Source: Leptofilum sp041748655 (lineage in GTDB: Bacteria > Chloroflexota > Anaerolineae > Promineifilales > Promineifilaceae). Taken from it: 64,000 nucleotides of DNA. The DNA is taken from positions 1 through 64,000 of the forward strand of contig JBGTCV010000109.1 in the NCBI GenBank assembly GCA_041748655.1. Reading direction: 5' to 3'. The notes under the pieces were generated by a model that saw only the letters and a program-made list of their open reading frames with translations, ran no database searches and was not told where the DNA came from. This document shows positions 17,300 to 25,805 of the stretch, one piece after another. The stretch's first letter is position 1. Each line of letters begins with the position of its first letter. The translations under genes and the position numbers were made by a program.

Positions 17300-20200
17300 T
17301 TACGGATTTACGAGCACAATGTTTGCCTCGTTGTGAGCTGGTGTGCCATCACGATAGAGCAGCAGCAAACCGGTCTCGGTGTTGTTGGTGCTTGGCCCAA
17401 AGTCCAAAACATGCAGACGGTCAAGGCCATGCGACGGGATTTCGGTAAACCCGATGCCGCCAGACTCGAAGACACCCAGATATTGTTCGCCCAACGGTGA
17501 AATCGTGATGCCGCTGAGAATGTCGCCTGCCCCACCAAAGAGGAAGTCAGTCGTTTGCGCCGTCACATCCATCGGGTCAAAGAAGTTCGCAGCGTTCATG
17601 CCGATCTGCTCACCACAGATAGTCAAGACAGTGTTGCCACTGTTGGTATCGTGGTCGGTGAAGAAGAAGGCACCAGCGCCACCCGTCGCCCAGTTTACCA
17701 CCCAGGTCAGGTTACGGCCGTCTGACAAGCTAGTCAACGAGAAGTCACGGCTAAGAATTGAATACTCGGAGCCGAACGGACCACCACCAGTTGTTGGATC
17801 CTGATCCACATCCAGATTGATCCAGAACGAATTCGGCGTATTGGCATGAGATTGGCGTTCCCAGGTATTGATCGCAAACTGCAACAGGAAAGAATCATTG
17901 CCGCTGCAGAAGCCAGCCGGTACAGGAATAGTAGCATACCCCAGGTAGCGGAAATCTGGCGTTGGGTTTTGCTCGCCAGGGCCACCTTCTGGCAGGTTGG
18001 GGCTGACGCCAATGAGCGAGTAGCTTTCCACCATTGCCGTGGCCGCCCCCGCATTGCGCAGCTTGGTGCTGCCAGCAGGAATACCCAGATATTCACTATT
18101 GATGTTGACGCTGTTGTTAAATACCCGGACATCACTGGCAACCCGTGGCAATACCTGCCAGGGCAGATGAAGCGGATTGTCATCGTCTGCAGTGGAGAAG
18201 ACATTGTCCAGCCAGATATACCCATCGTATTCCAACGAAGTCAACGGGCCAGGATCTGCGCCGAGTGAGCCAGAGTTCATGGTCCAATCGCGCAGCAGGG
18301 AAGCATTGATCTGCATTCTAACCTGGAAGCTCGTAGAGCCATTCGCGGGTACAGAAACAAAAGCGGGGGCCTTAATATCCACAGCGCCATTGTCCACATC
18401 ATCTTGATAGCGGAAGGTTGGCTTCACTTCATACAGAATTCTGGCGTTCGAGTAGTTATGGACCACCACGGTGCGCCGCAATATTAACTGATTGGTGGAC
18501 ACATCATGGAAGCCAAAGGAGAGGGCAGCCGATGGTGCATTGGCGTCCCATGCCGCCGCTGGTGAATCAAGCGCCTGGTCTACACGAATCTCACCACCAC
18601 CAATGCGCGTAATGGGCGCTAACACACCACCGCCTAATTCTGCATTGTTGATGATGTTTGTATCGCCCGTGTTGATCAGAACTGCTTTAATTTCCAGTGG
18701 TGCGCGATCTGGATACGCTTGCATAAGCAAAGCGGCCGCACCAGCTACCATAGGCGATGCGCCCGAGGTGCCGCCAAACGGCCCCGTACCGGTACCCGTA
18801 CCAGCAATGGCTGAAACAGAGGCACCTGGCGCACCAATTTCTGGCTTGATGAGGTTAGAACCACTGGCCGGACCACGAGAAGATGAACCCACCATGTGCC
18901 CGATCAGGGGAATGCCCGTATCAGGATCGAATTTAGCCACAGTATCCGGCAGAGCGCTCTTCATCACATTGGAATCAGCCTGGCTGATCATGTAACCTGG
19001 AATGGTTATTGGAGCATCGCCACCATCGCCGCCTGAAAACGGATCGCCAGGGGCAATGAGACCAATGATGCCAATGAGGCCATTTGCGTCTCCAATATTC
19101 TTAATCTTCAAGGTGAAGTTACAACCACCACGATCAACCAGAACGATGTAACCTGAAAGATCGGTGGTAAAGGCTGCACAGCCATCCAGATTACCGCCAG
19201 CGCCATTACCATACAGAACAGGCGCTTCAATCACGCTGGTTAGCTCTGCCGACCAGGGCTGGAACACGGCCCCATAAAGGCCGGCCACACTTGGTGGTGC
19301 GGTTAGCTCCATCAAGGGCTGGAAGGCAGAAGGTACATTTGTCTGGGCCACCGACAACGCGGTGGGTGCGTTGGATGGTGATCCGGTGACAAACGGCTTG
19401 TCGCTGCCATTCCCGGCGGAGGAGACAGTTAGCACTCCCAGGGCCGTGGCGTTATCTACCGCAAAGGACAAATCATCATCAAAAGCGATGCCATAATTGA
19501 CTCCCAGGGACATGTTGATGATATCAACCGCATCATCAACGAAGCCATCGCCATTGGGATCAAGGGCAAAGTCCATGGCTTGAAGCAGCGCGACACCGCT
19601 GCAAGAGGTGGAGATCGAAGAACAGACTTTGAGGGCGTATAGATCTGCACCGGGAGCAACACCACCGACACCACCGATAATGTGGGCCACATGCGTTCCG
19701 TGACCGGCTCCGGGGCCGTCATCCAATGGATCGGGGTCTGGCACTGTCGGTAGACCAGCGACCCAATCTGACCCGACAAAGTCATACCCGCCAACGACTT
19801 TATCCGTGGGGAACGTGCCGGGTTCAATAATAGAGGGATCATCGTTGGCATAATCGTCTGGATCGCCAGAGCCGCCTAAATCAGCATGGTAATAATCAAT
19901 ACCGCTATCCAGGACGGCAACGCTGATGCCAGTGCCATCATAGCCCAGGTTTTGAACGGCCGTTGCCCCAATATACGGCACCGTTTCGCTCAAATCCATT
20001 TCGTAATCGACGACCGGGTTGATGAAAAGAACATCTGGGTTGGCAGCCAGTTCGGTGAGAACGGCCGCATCTACGCTCATCATCACCGCATTCAGGGCAA
20101 TGCGGGTATTGCCCAGAACCCGCGCGTCGGCATCGCGGCTGGTGGCGTCGGCAATGAATGCCGCTTGCTGCGCCCGAACGCGATCCCGCTGGCTGGCCTG

Positions 20201-20506
20201 AGCGAATCGAGATTGACTGACGTTAACGGCCGTTTGGGATACCGACGGCTCACTTAAACGCACCACCACCTGCAACGTTCCTTCTGCGTCTTGCAGGCTC
20301 TCATTTATCTTGAGCAAGGCATTGGCATCAGACACAGAGAGTGGCGAATCCAGTTGATTAGCCGCCACCGAGGCAGGCAATGGCCGATCCGGGCGAGCCG
20401 GTTGTGAATCTGCCTGCGCCAGTGAGATTAAGCTCATCAACAATGAAATAATCAGCACAAAAATTATTTTGTTTCTATGGGTTTTTGACTTTTTTAAATT
20501 AAACAC
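17300..20506 (-). CDS. secreted subtilisin-like serine protease (S8) with PA insert
   Basis: The 1068-aa exported protein has a signal peptide at about 1-33, then an I9-like propeptide (about 55-170). The S8 catalytic core has Asp in AVLDSGIDY (about 200), His in GHGTHVAH (about 272) and Ser in GTSGASPM (about 580). A protease-associated (PA) domain is inserted between His and Ser (about 390-510). A beta-rich C-terminal region of about 400 residues follows. The layout resembles Vpr-type extracellular proteases. The start codon is GTG behind GGAGG. The leader contains a strong hairpin (20637-20675). Confidence 0.9.
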   Translation of the reverse strand: MFNLKKSKTHRNKIIFVLIISLLMSLISLAQADSQPARPDRPLPASVAANQLDSPLSVSDANALLKINESLQDAEGTLQVVVRLSEPSVSQTAVNVSQSRFAQASQRDRVRAQQAAFIADATSRDADARVLGNTRIALNAVMMSVDAAVLTELAANPDVLFINPVVDYEMDLSETVPYIGATAVQNLGYDGTGISVAVLDSGIDYYHADLGGSGDPDDYANDDPSIIEPGTFPTDKVVGGYDFVGSDWVAGLPTVPDPDPLDDGPGAGHGTHVAHIIGGVGGVAPGADLYALKVCSSISTSCSGVALLQAMDFALDPNGDGFVDDAVDIINMSLGVNYGIAFDDDLSFAVDNATALGVLTVSSAGNGSDKPFVTGSPSNAPTALSVAQTNVPSAFQPLMELTAPPSVAGLYGAVFQPWSAELTSVIEAPVLYGNGAGGNLDGCAAFTTDLSGYIVLVDRGGCNFTLKIKNIGDANGLIGIIGLIAPGDPFSGGDGGDAPITIPGYMISQADSNVMKSALPDTVAKFDPDTGIPLIGHMVGSSSRGPASGSNLIKPEIGAPGASVSAIAGTGTGTGPFGGTSGASPMVAGAAALLMQAYPDRAPLEIKAVLINTGDTNIINNAELGGGVLAPITRIGGGEIRVDQALDSPAAAWDANAPSAALSFGFHDVSTNQLILRRTVVVHNYSNARILYEVKPTFRYQDDVDNGAVDIKAPAFVSVPANGSTSFQVRMQINASLLRDWTMNSGSLGADPGPLTSLEYDGYIWLDNVFSTADDDNPLHLPWQVLPRVASDVRVFNNSVNINSEYLGIPAGSTKLRNAGAATAMVESYSLIGVSPNLPEGGPGEQNPTPDFRYLGYATIPVPAGFCSGNDSFLLQFAINTWERQSHANTPNSFWINLDVDQDPTTGGGPFGSEYSILSRDFSLTSLSDGRNLTWVVNWATGGAGAFFFTDHDTNSGNTVLTICGEQIGMNAANFFDPMDVTAQTTDFLFGGAGDILSGITISPLGEQYLGVFESGGIGFTEIPSHGLDRLHVLDFGPSTNNTETGLLLLYRDGTPAHNEANIVLVNP

Positions 20507-20838
20507 TTTCTATTTTCCTCCGATATCGGCGATAAAAGTTGAGAGGCCTCAAACTTTCACCCTAATGCTCCCCACAGCATTTAAGGAACAAAATAGTTGT
20601 ATTGAATCACATCACCTCCCCGCTCTATAAACACAAAAAGCCGTACAACCCAAACATGGGTTGGCAACGGCCTTTAGATACATAAAAAGTTGATGGCTTT
20701 CAGTGAACATTAGCTATTACAATGAATTAAGCAATGGTTTTGCTAATTGATTACAGCAGTTTGGCGAGCTAATTGTAAGCATGGGTAAATGCAGTTGGAA
20801 GTATAGCATATTAGAAAAAGGGAAATCTTACAACATCA
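20507..20838. other. spacer between ROK kinase and subtilisin genes
   Basis: This 332-bp spacer has no gene. It contains the hairpin listed at 20637-20675, a CCTCCCC stretch near 20617, and an A/T-rich segment (20680-20830) after the ROK stop codon. The promoter of the protease gene should lie between the hairpin and 20506. Confidence 0.5.
20637..20675 (-). terminator. hairpin terminator upstream of the protease gene
   Basis: On the minus strand AAAGGCCGT(tgc)CAACCCA pairs with TGGGTTG(ta)CGGCTTT around a 4-nt loop, followed by TTTTGTGTTT. It lies about 160 bp after the ROK gene and 130 bp before the protease start. It may end the ROK transcript or act as an attenuator in the protease leader. 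Confidence 0.65.
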
Positions 20839-21753
20839 TTACTCCGCGAGGGCAACACCCCCCCACAGCGGCGCATCATCTCCCAGGGCTGCCGGGGCAA
20901 TATCAAACTGAATTTCGGGCAGGGCGGTGGCGCGAGCGGTCTGACGCACCAGCTGCCACCAGCGGTCGCCCGATTTAGTGACACCGCCACCCAACAGAAT
21001 ACGGCTGGGGTTGAGCAGGTTGGCGGCGTTGCCCAGACCCACACCCAGACCCCACGCGCCCCGCTCCAAAATGGCTGCGGCCGTTTCCTCACCCAACGCC
21101 GCCCATTCCGCCACCAACTTACCCGACACTTGCGCCACAGGAATGCCCCGCGCCGCCGCCACGTCCTGGGCCATGTACGGGCCAGAAGCCAACCGCTCGA
21201 CGCAGCCCCGCTTGCCACACAGGCAGAGCGGTCCGTTGGGATCCACCACCGTGTGCCCAATTTCACCCGCCAGGCTCGCTGCACCGCGATACGGCCGGCC
21301 GTCCAAAATCCAGCCGCCGCCCACCCCGGTACTCACCGTCACGTACAGCAAATCGGCCACGCCACGACCGGCACCAAAGCGCCATTCGCCCAGGGCTGCC
21401 ACGTTGGCGTCGTTGTCTACGCGAACGGCAGCCTGGAAAATGTGTTCAAACTGCTGCTGGAGCGGCACATTTTCCCAGCCGGGCACGTGGTGACTCAGCC
21501 GCACAACACCGGTTTGGTAATCAACCGGGCCGCCAAAGCTGATGCCGATGGTAGACGGCCGTTTCCCCCCCAACAACTCCTGCCCCATCGCAATCATTGT
21601 TTCAATGTCCGTTTGGGACGTCGCGCCAGGGGGCGACAAGTGGCGTTGGTGGTTGTGCCAGGTGGGGGAAACGGCCGTTAATGCCGCCCGCGCCACCACC
21701 GCCGCCGATAATTTTGTGCCGCCAAAATCACACGCCAAAATCCATTCTGCCAT
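20839..21753 (-). CDS. ROK-family sugar kinase
   Basis: The 304-aa protein has the N-terminal phosphate-binding motif DFGGTKLSAA (about 8-17), the DNDANVAALGE motif, and STGVGGGWILDG. It also has the ROK zinc site GHTVVDPNG followed by CLCGKRGCVE. There is no N-terminal helix-turn-helix, so it is a kinase (glucokinase or N-acetyl-mannosamine/glucosamine kinase type) rather than a repressor. The exact sugar is not resolvable. It is divergent from the RlmK-like gene, with only 30 bp between start codons. Confidence 0.9.
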   Translation of the reverse strand: MAEWILACDFGGTKLSAAVVARAALTAVSPTWHNHQRHLSPPGATSQTDIETMIAMGQELLGGKRPSTIGISFGGPVDYQTGVVRLSHHVPGWENVPLQQQFEHIFQAAVRVDNDANVAALGEWRFGAGRGVADLLYVTVSTGVGGGWILDGRPYRGAASLAGEIGHTVVDPNGPLCLCGKRGCVERLASGPYMAQDVAAARGIPVAQVSGKLVAEWAALGEETAAAILERGAWGLGVGLGNAANLLNPSRILLGGGVTKSGDRWWQLVRQTARATALPEIQFDIAPAALGDDAPLWGGVALAE

Positions 21754-21783
21754 TCTGCTGCCTTTTGTTATACTCAGAAAACT

Positions 21784-22725
21784 ATGATGTTAGCCAATCG
21801 CCTGCAAAAACGAATGCGCCATCTGCGCAAATGGGCCAAGCGCCTCGATATTAGCTGTTACCGCCTCTACGAGCGAGATATTCCACAATTCCCGCTCATT
21901 GTGGATTGGTACGACGGGGAGGCGGTCGTCTGGCTGTATGAACATGAGGGTGAAGAGGAGAGTGATGGGGCGGAAACGGCCGTTTGGCATGAAGACGCCC
22001 TCAACCAGATTCAAACTGCCCTTGAACTCTCCCCACGCCAAATTTTTGTCAAAACCCGCGCCCGCCAGCGAGGGCTTCAGCAGCAGTATGAACGGTTTGG
22101 CCAACAGGGCCACGTCCGGCTGGTGCAGGAGCATGGGCTGACGTTTGAAGTCAACCTGAGCGACTACCTGGACACCGGTCTGTTTCTCGACCATCGTCCC
22201 ACGCGGGCGACGGTGGGGGCCGAAGCGGGTGGCAAGCGGGTGCTCAATCTGTTCGCCTACACCGGCTCATTTTCGGTGTACGCCACGGCAGGTGGGGCCA
22301 AATCGACCACCACCGTTGATTTGAGCAAAAATTATTGCGCCTGGGCCACCCGCAACCTGAAGCACAACGGCATTCGGGAGAGCGATCAGCATCGGGTGAT
22401 TGCCCAGGATTGCTGGCAATATCTGGCGATGGAAAAGCGGAGCTACGACCTGATCATTTGCGATCCACCCACCTTTAGCAACTCCAAACGAATGGCCCGG
22501 GGCTCCTTTTCGGTGGATCGGGATCATCCAGAGCTGATTCAAGCCTGTCTGGAGCGGCTGGCGCGGGGTGGCGTGCTGATTTTTAGCACCAATTCCCGCA
22601 GCTTCAAGCTGGCTGAATCCGCCCTGCCCCACCCATTCACCGCTACCGAAATCACCCAGCAAACCATCCCGGAGGATTTTCGCAACGACAAAATCCACCG
22701 CTGCTGGCGCATCGAAAAACGATAA
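21784..22725 (+). CDS. RlmK-like 23S rRNA methyltransferase, stand-alone
   Basis: The 313-aa protein aligns along its whole length with the C-terminal half of RlmL (RlmK, the m7G2069 methyltransferase). Shared blocks include ANRLQKRMRHLRKWA, CYRLYERDIP, NLSDYLDTGLFLDHR, the SAM-binding LNLFAYTGS near residue 154, TTTVDLSKNY and DPPTFSNSKRM near residue 227. The THUMP and m2G2445 methyltransferase half of RlmL is absent, so it represents the unfused form. Two ATGs are possible (21784 and 21787). It is divergently transcribed from the ROK kinase. Confidence 0.8.
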   Translation: MMLANRLQKRMRHLRKWAKRLDISCYRLYERDIPQFPLIVDWYDGEAVVWLYEHEGEEESDGAETAVWHEDALNQIQTALELSPRQIFVKTRARQRGLQQQYERFGQQGHVRLVQEHGLTFEVNLSDYLDTGLFLDHRPTRATVGAEAGGKRVLNLFAYTGSFSVYATAGGAKSTTTVDLSKNYCAWATRNLKHNGIRESDQHRVIAQDCWQYLAMEKRSYDLIICDPPTFSNSKRMARGSFSVDRDHPELIQACLERLARGGVLIFSTNSRSFKLAESALPHPFTATEITQQTIPEDFRNDKIHRCWRIEKR

Positions 22726-22750
22726 TCTTTTACCATTGTTCTAGCGATCA

Positions 22751-23068
22751 CTAATTTGAGGCAAGTGAGTAGAAAAACCCCTGAGTAGTCAAGTAAAGCC
22801 CTAAAGATGACACAAGAAGAAAGCCGAATAAAATTTTACGAAAATAAATCCTTGGCTCATTTCTCCATATTGCGAGCAGCAACAAAAGAAACGCAGGAAG
22901 GTTGACATAAATTAATACACCAAAAGCCAAGAAAAAGGGCATCTCGTTCACTGGCCAACCTGCCCTTATTAAAATGACCCAAATTTGAAATGCCCAAGCT
23001 AGTAAATTACCTGTGGCAATCATTAAAGAAGAAATTATTGTTAGCACTGGCTTTTTGTTCGTATTCAT
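22751..23068 (-). CDS. small three-helix membrane protein, unknown
   Basis: The 105-aa protein has hydrophobic segments at about 9-35, 45-67 and 77-98. It is Phe/Leu-rich, with no conserved motif that I recognise. A purine-poor, A/T-rich region precedes the start and no strong Shine-Dalgarno sequence is visible. Base composition is lower in GC than its neighbours. It is convergent with the RlmK-like gene (25 bp between stops). Confidence 0.5.
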   Translation of the reverse strand: MNTNKKPVLTIISSLMIATGNLLAWAFQIWVILIRAGWPVNEMPFFLAFGVLIYVNLPAFLLLLLAIWRNEPRIYFRKILFGFLLVSSLGLYLTTQGFFYSLASN

Positions 23069-23196
23069 ATTGGCTTTGTATTTGCACCCACAAAATTTAC
23101 CTTCAAGTATGATTTAATGTACTTCAGCTTGTCAATCGCAACTAGACATTAAAGAGGATCTTCGTAGACATAAAAACGTATGATTGGATGTTGGTT

Positions 23197-23224
23197 GGGA
23201 TGCTTCACTTCGTTCAGCATGACA
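23197..23224. repeat. dispersed GGATGCTTC...AGCATGACA repeat
   Basis: A 28-bp stretch containing ATGCT-TC-ACTTCGT-TC-AGCAT matches the form of a short palindromic sequence that I recall being scattered in intergenic regions of many environmental bacterial genomes. Only one copy is seen here, just before the start of the gene at 23243. Confidence 0.4.
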
Positions 23225-23242
23225 AGGCAAAGGCTTTGAGTT

Positions 23243-24166
23243 ATGAGTAAATTGATCGCCTGGCAAGAATTTAAGGGAATGAACGAGGCAGCGCGGCGGG
23301 AGGCGTTGGGTGCGGTTGGGAAGGCAGTGGTAGAAACGGCCGTTTTCCAACACCTAACCGATATGCTAGCATACCACAACGCGCTGCCCGACCTCATTCA
23401 TCTTTTGCAAACTGGCTACACGCAGTTACAGGCTAGCAGCAAAGCCAGCGAATGGCAGCAGCAAACCATCACCTCCCTGCTCATGGACGCGCTGCTCTTT
23501 CACTATCTGGCACCCGGTTCGGTAGATAAAGCGACCGCTTTACCAGAACTGGTAGCCACGCTGCAAGCCATCGTGCCCATCGACGCCGACGAGCTGAACC
23601 GCTACCTGGCCCACCTTGCTGGCTACACGCAATATCAATGGGAACTGGCACATCTGGAACACCATCCGCCGCAAAATATGGCGGCACTAATGATTGAGTT
23701 TCTGGCCTATGCCTGGCGCGAAGCTGGGGTGCCATACGGCCGTTCCAACCTCATCCGCCCCCTTTTACCCACCTACTTTGTAGAGCGCCGCACCGGGCAG
23801 CTCAATCCCCGGCAGGATTTGGGCGACCTGATGCGCAGCGGGCGACCCATCCCCAAACCACCCGCCAGCTTTCATCCCCTGGTGCCAGACAGCGACTCAC
23901 TCCAGCGCTTTTTGGCCAAGCTGTTGAACTATGATCCGATACGGCCGTATCCCGCCGCCGCCCTCTACACCCTGCTGCCCACCTGGCTGCACTTTTTGCA
24001 GGCCCGCCAGCTGCTCACGCCAGACGCAGCCAGCGCCGCCCTGGCCGATTTGGGCCGCCTACAGCCCGATCTGCTCGCTTTTTACCAGACGTTTGCCGGA
24101 GATGATGGTTTGGCAACGGCCGTTTCCCACTGGCCAGATTCATTCGCCAATCCACCCAAAGCGTGA
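23243..24166 (+). CDS. conserved-looking cytoplasmic protein, unknown function
   Basis: The 307-aa protein is mostly alpha-helical by composition, without signal peptide or membrane segments. Leu- and Gln-rich helices appear at about 45-80 and 95-165, and a Pro-rich turn (RPIPKPPASFHP) near residue 205. I do not recognise the family. It carries four ACGGCCGT palindromes, typical of native genes here, so it is probably a long-term resident. It starts with ATG after the dispersed repeat at 23197. A perfect inverted repeat follows its stop. Confidence 0.65.
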   Translation: MSKLIAWQEFKGMNEAARREALGAVGKAVVETAVFQHLTDMLAYHNALPDLIHLLQTGYTQLQASSKASEWQQQTITSLLMDALLFHYLAPGSVDKATALPELVATLQAIVPIDADELNRYLAHLAGYTQYQWELAHLEHHPPQNMAALMIEFLAYAWREAGVPYGRSNLIRPLLPTYFVERRTGQLNPRQDLGDLMRSGRPIPKPPASFHPLVPDSDSLQRFLAKLLNYDPIRPYPAAALYTLLPTWLHFLQARQLLTPDAASAALADLGRLQPDLLAFYQTFAGDDGLATAVSHWPDSFANPPKA

Positions 24167-24196
24167 TAGAAATTGCCACCGCACAAAGAGCTCTAG

Positions 24197-24261
24197 AGGT
24201 GCGACGCACTTACACACAACATCGTTGTTGCGCATTACTCTGGGAAAAGTGCGTCGCACCT
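24197..24261. repeat. perfect 15-bp inverted repeat with 35-bp spacer
   Basis: AGGTGCGACGCACTT (24197-24211) is exactly inverted at 24247-24261. Each arm is itself nearly palindromic (GTGCG-A-CGCAC). A solitary arm with one change (AAGTGCGTTGCACCT) occurs at 40722-40736. It lies between an unknown gene and the symporter. It may be a protein-binding site pair, a hairpin, or a tiny mobile element remnant. Confidence 0.7.
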
Positions 24262-24333
24262 GAACGCTTACCGTTCTTCTTTGTGCCTTCGTGTCTTTGT
24301 TCCTTTGTAATTATTTTTTGTAGGAGAATAAAG

Positions 24334-25728
24334 ATGGTCGCACCTACGCTTCGCAGCACAGAACCCGCCCCCAAACTTAGCTTTGGTCGCAAACTCGCCT
24401 TTGGCATTGGCGATTTAGGGCCAGCGCTGGTGGCCTCCATCCAGGGCTTTTTCCTCAACGCCTTTCTGCTAGACATTGCCGGGATTCGCCCCGGCGCAGC
24501 GGGGATCATCTTTCTTATTGTTAAAATTTGGGACAGCGTAAATGATCCCATCATTGGCCGCCTGACCGACCAGACCAACACCCGTTGGGGCCGCCGCCGC
24601 CCCTGGCTGCTTTTTGGCGCAATTCCCTTTGGGCTGGCCTGGTTTTTGCAATGGCTGGTGCCCGATCTCAGCGCCAGCGGCCTGTTTTGGTATTATCTGG
24701 TGGTGGCCCTGCTGCTGGACACGGGGTTTACGGCCGTAAACGTCCCCTACACCGCCCTCACCCCCGAACTCACCCAGGATTACGACGAGCGCACCAGCCT
24801 CAACTCCTACCGCTTCAGCTTTTCCATTTTAGGCGGATTGGCCGCCCTGGCCGTGCACAGCGTGCTGATCGACAGCTTCCCCAGCGTGACGCAGGGGTAC
24901 GCTATCAGCGCCGCCGTCATGGGGGGTGTCATTGTCCTCAGCAACTTCATCACCTTTGCCTTCACGGAAGAAAGCTATTTTAAGGAAGCAAAAGAGGAAA
25001 ACGATCCCGGTTTTGTGGAAGGGGTGAAGATTGCGCTTCGAAATCGGCCGTTTCTTTACGTCGTGACCATTTACCTGCTCGCCTGGCTCTGCATTCAGTT
25101 TGTTCAGGCCAACATGCTGCTCTACGTGCGCTACTGGGTGGGCGACGAAGATCGCTTCATTCAGCTCGCCTTTGCCCTGCAAATTTCCGCCTTCATCTTT
25201 TTGCTTGTCTGGTCCCGGCTCAGCCAGAAGTGGGGCAAGCAAAACGTCTATTACGTGGGGATGTCTTTCTGGATTGTGGTGGAAATTGCCCTCTTTTTTG
25301 TGCAGCCAGGGCAGTTCAACCTGCTGTTGGGGTTGGCCATTCTGGCTGGGGTGGGCGTCAGCGTGGGCTACCTCATCCCCTGGAGCATGCTGCCCGACGT
25401 GATCGAGCTGGACGAGCTGGAAACCGGGCAGCGGCGCGAAGGGGTGTTTTACGGCTTTTTTGTCTTTCTCCAAAAGCTGGGCATCTCGCTAGGGCTGGCA
25501 CTGTCTAATTTTACTCTTGAAGCCGCCGGATATATTAACGCCGAGGATTTAACCAGTTTACCTGAGCAGCCAACGGCCGTTCTTACCGCGCTCCGTATTT
25601 TTGTCAGCATCGTCCCCGCCATTATCCTGCTCATCAGCTTCCCCATTGTGCACCGCTACCCAATCACCCGCGAAAAACATGCCCAAATCCGCGCCGCCCT
25701 GGCCGCCCGCAAACAAACGTCACCCTAA
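24334..25728 (+). CDS. GPH-family sugar:cation symporter (MelB-like MFS)
   Basis: The 464-aa protein has about 12 membrane segments. Family motifs are FGIGDLGPALVAS near the start, KIWDSVNDPIIGRLTD (the Asp-rich cation-site helix) and TRWGRRRPWLL. A second-half counterpart has WSMLPDVIELDELETGQRREG. These are hallmarks of glycoside-pentoside-hexuronide:cation symporters. The start is the ATG at 24334 with AGGAG 7 bases upstream; the frame is open further upstream through the inverted repeat but has no other support. The likely substrate is a glycoside or oligosaccharide. Confidence 0.85.
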   Translation: MVAPTLRSTEPAPKLSFGRKLAFGIGDLGPALVASIQGFFLNAFLLDIAGIRPGAAGIIFLIVKIWDSVNDPIIGRLTDQTNTRWGRRRPWLLFGAIPFGLAWFLQWLVPDLSASGLFWYYLVVALLLDTGFTAVNVPYTALTPELTQDYDERTSLNSYRFSFSILGGLAALAVHSVLIDSFPSVTQGYAISAAVMGGVIVLSNFITFAFTEESYFKEAKEENDPGFVEGVKIALRNRPFLYVVTIYLLAWLCIQFVQANMLLYVRYWVGDEDRFIQLAFALQISAFIFLLVWSRLSQKWGKQNVYYVGMSFWIVVEIALFFVQPGQFNLLLGLAILAGVGVSVGYLIPWSMLPDVIELDELETGQRREGVFYGFFVFLQKLGISLGLALSNFTLEAAGYINAEDLTSLPEQPTAVLTALRIFVSIVPAIILLISFPIVHRYPITREKHAQIRAALAARKQTSP

Positions 25729-25805
25729 ATTCACCACAGAGGTCGCTGGGGAAATCTCAAAGTTTTCTGTGCTCTCTGAAACTGGCTGCTCTTAAAAACT
25801 TCATG

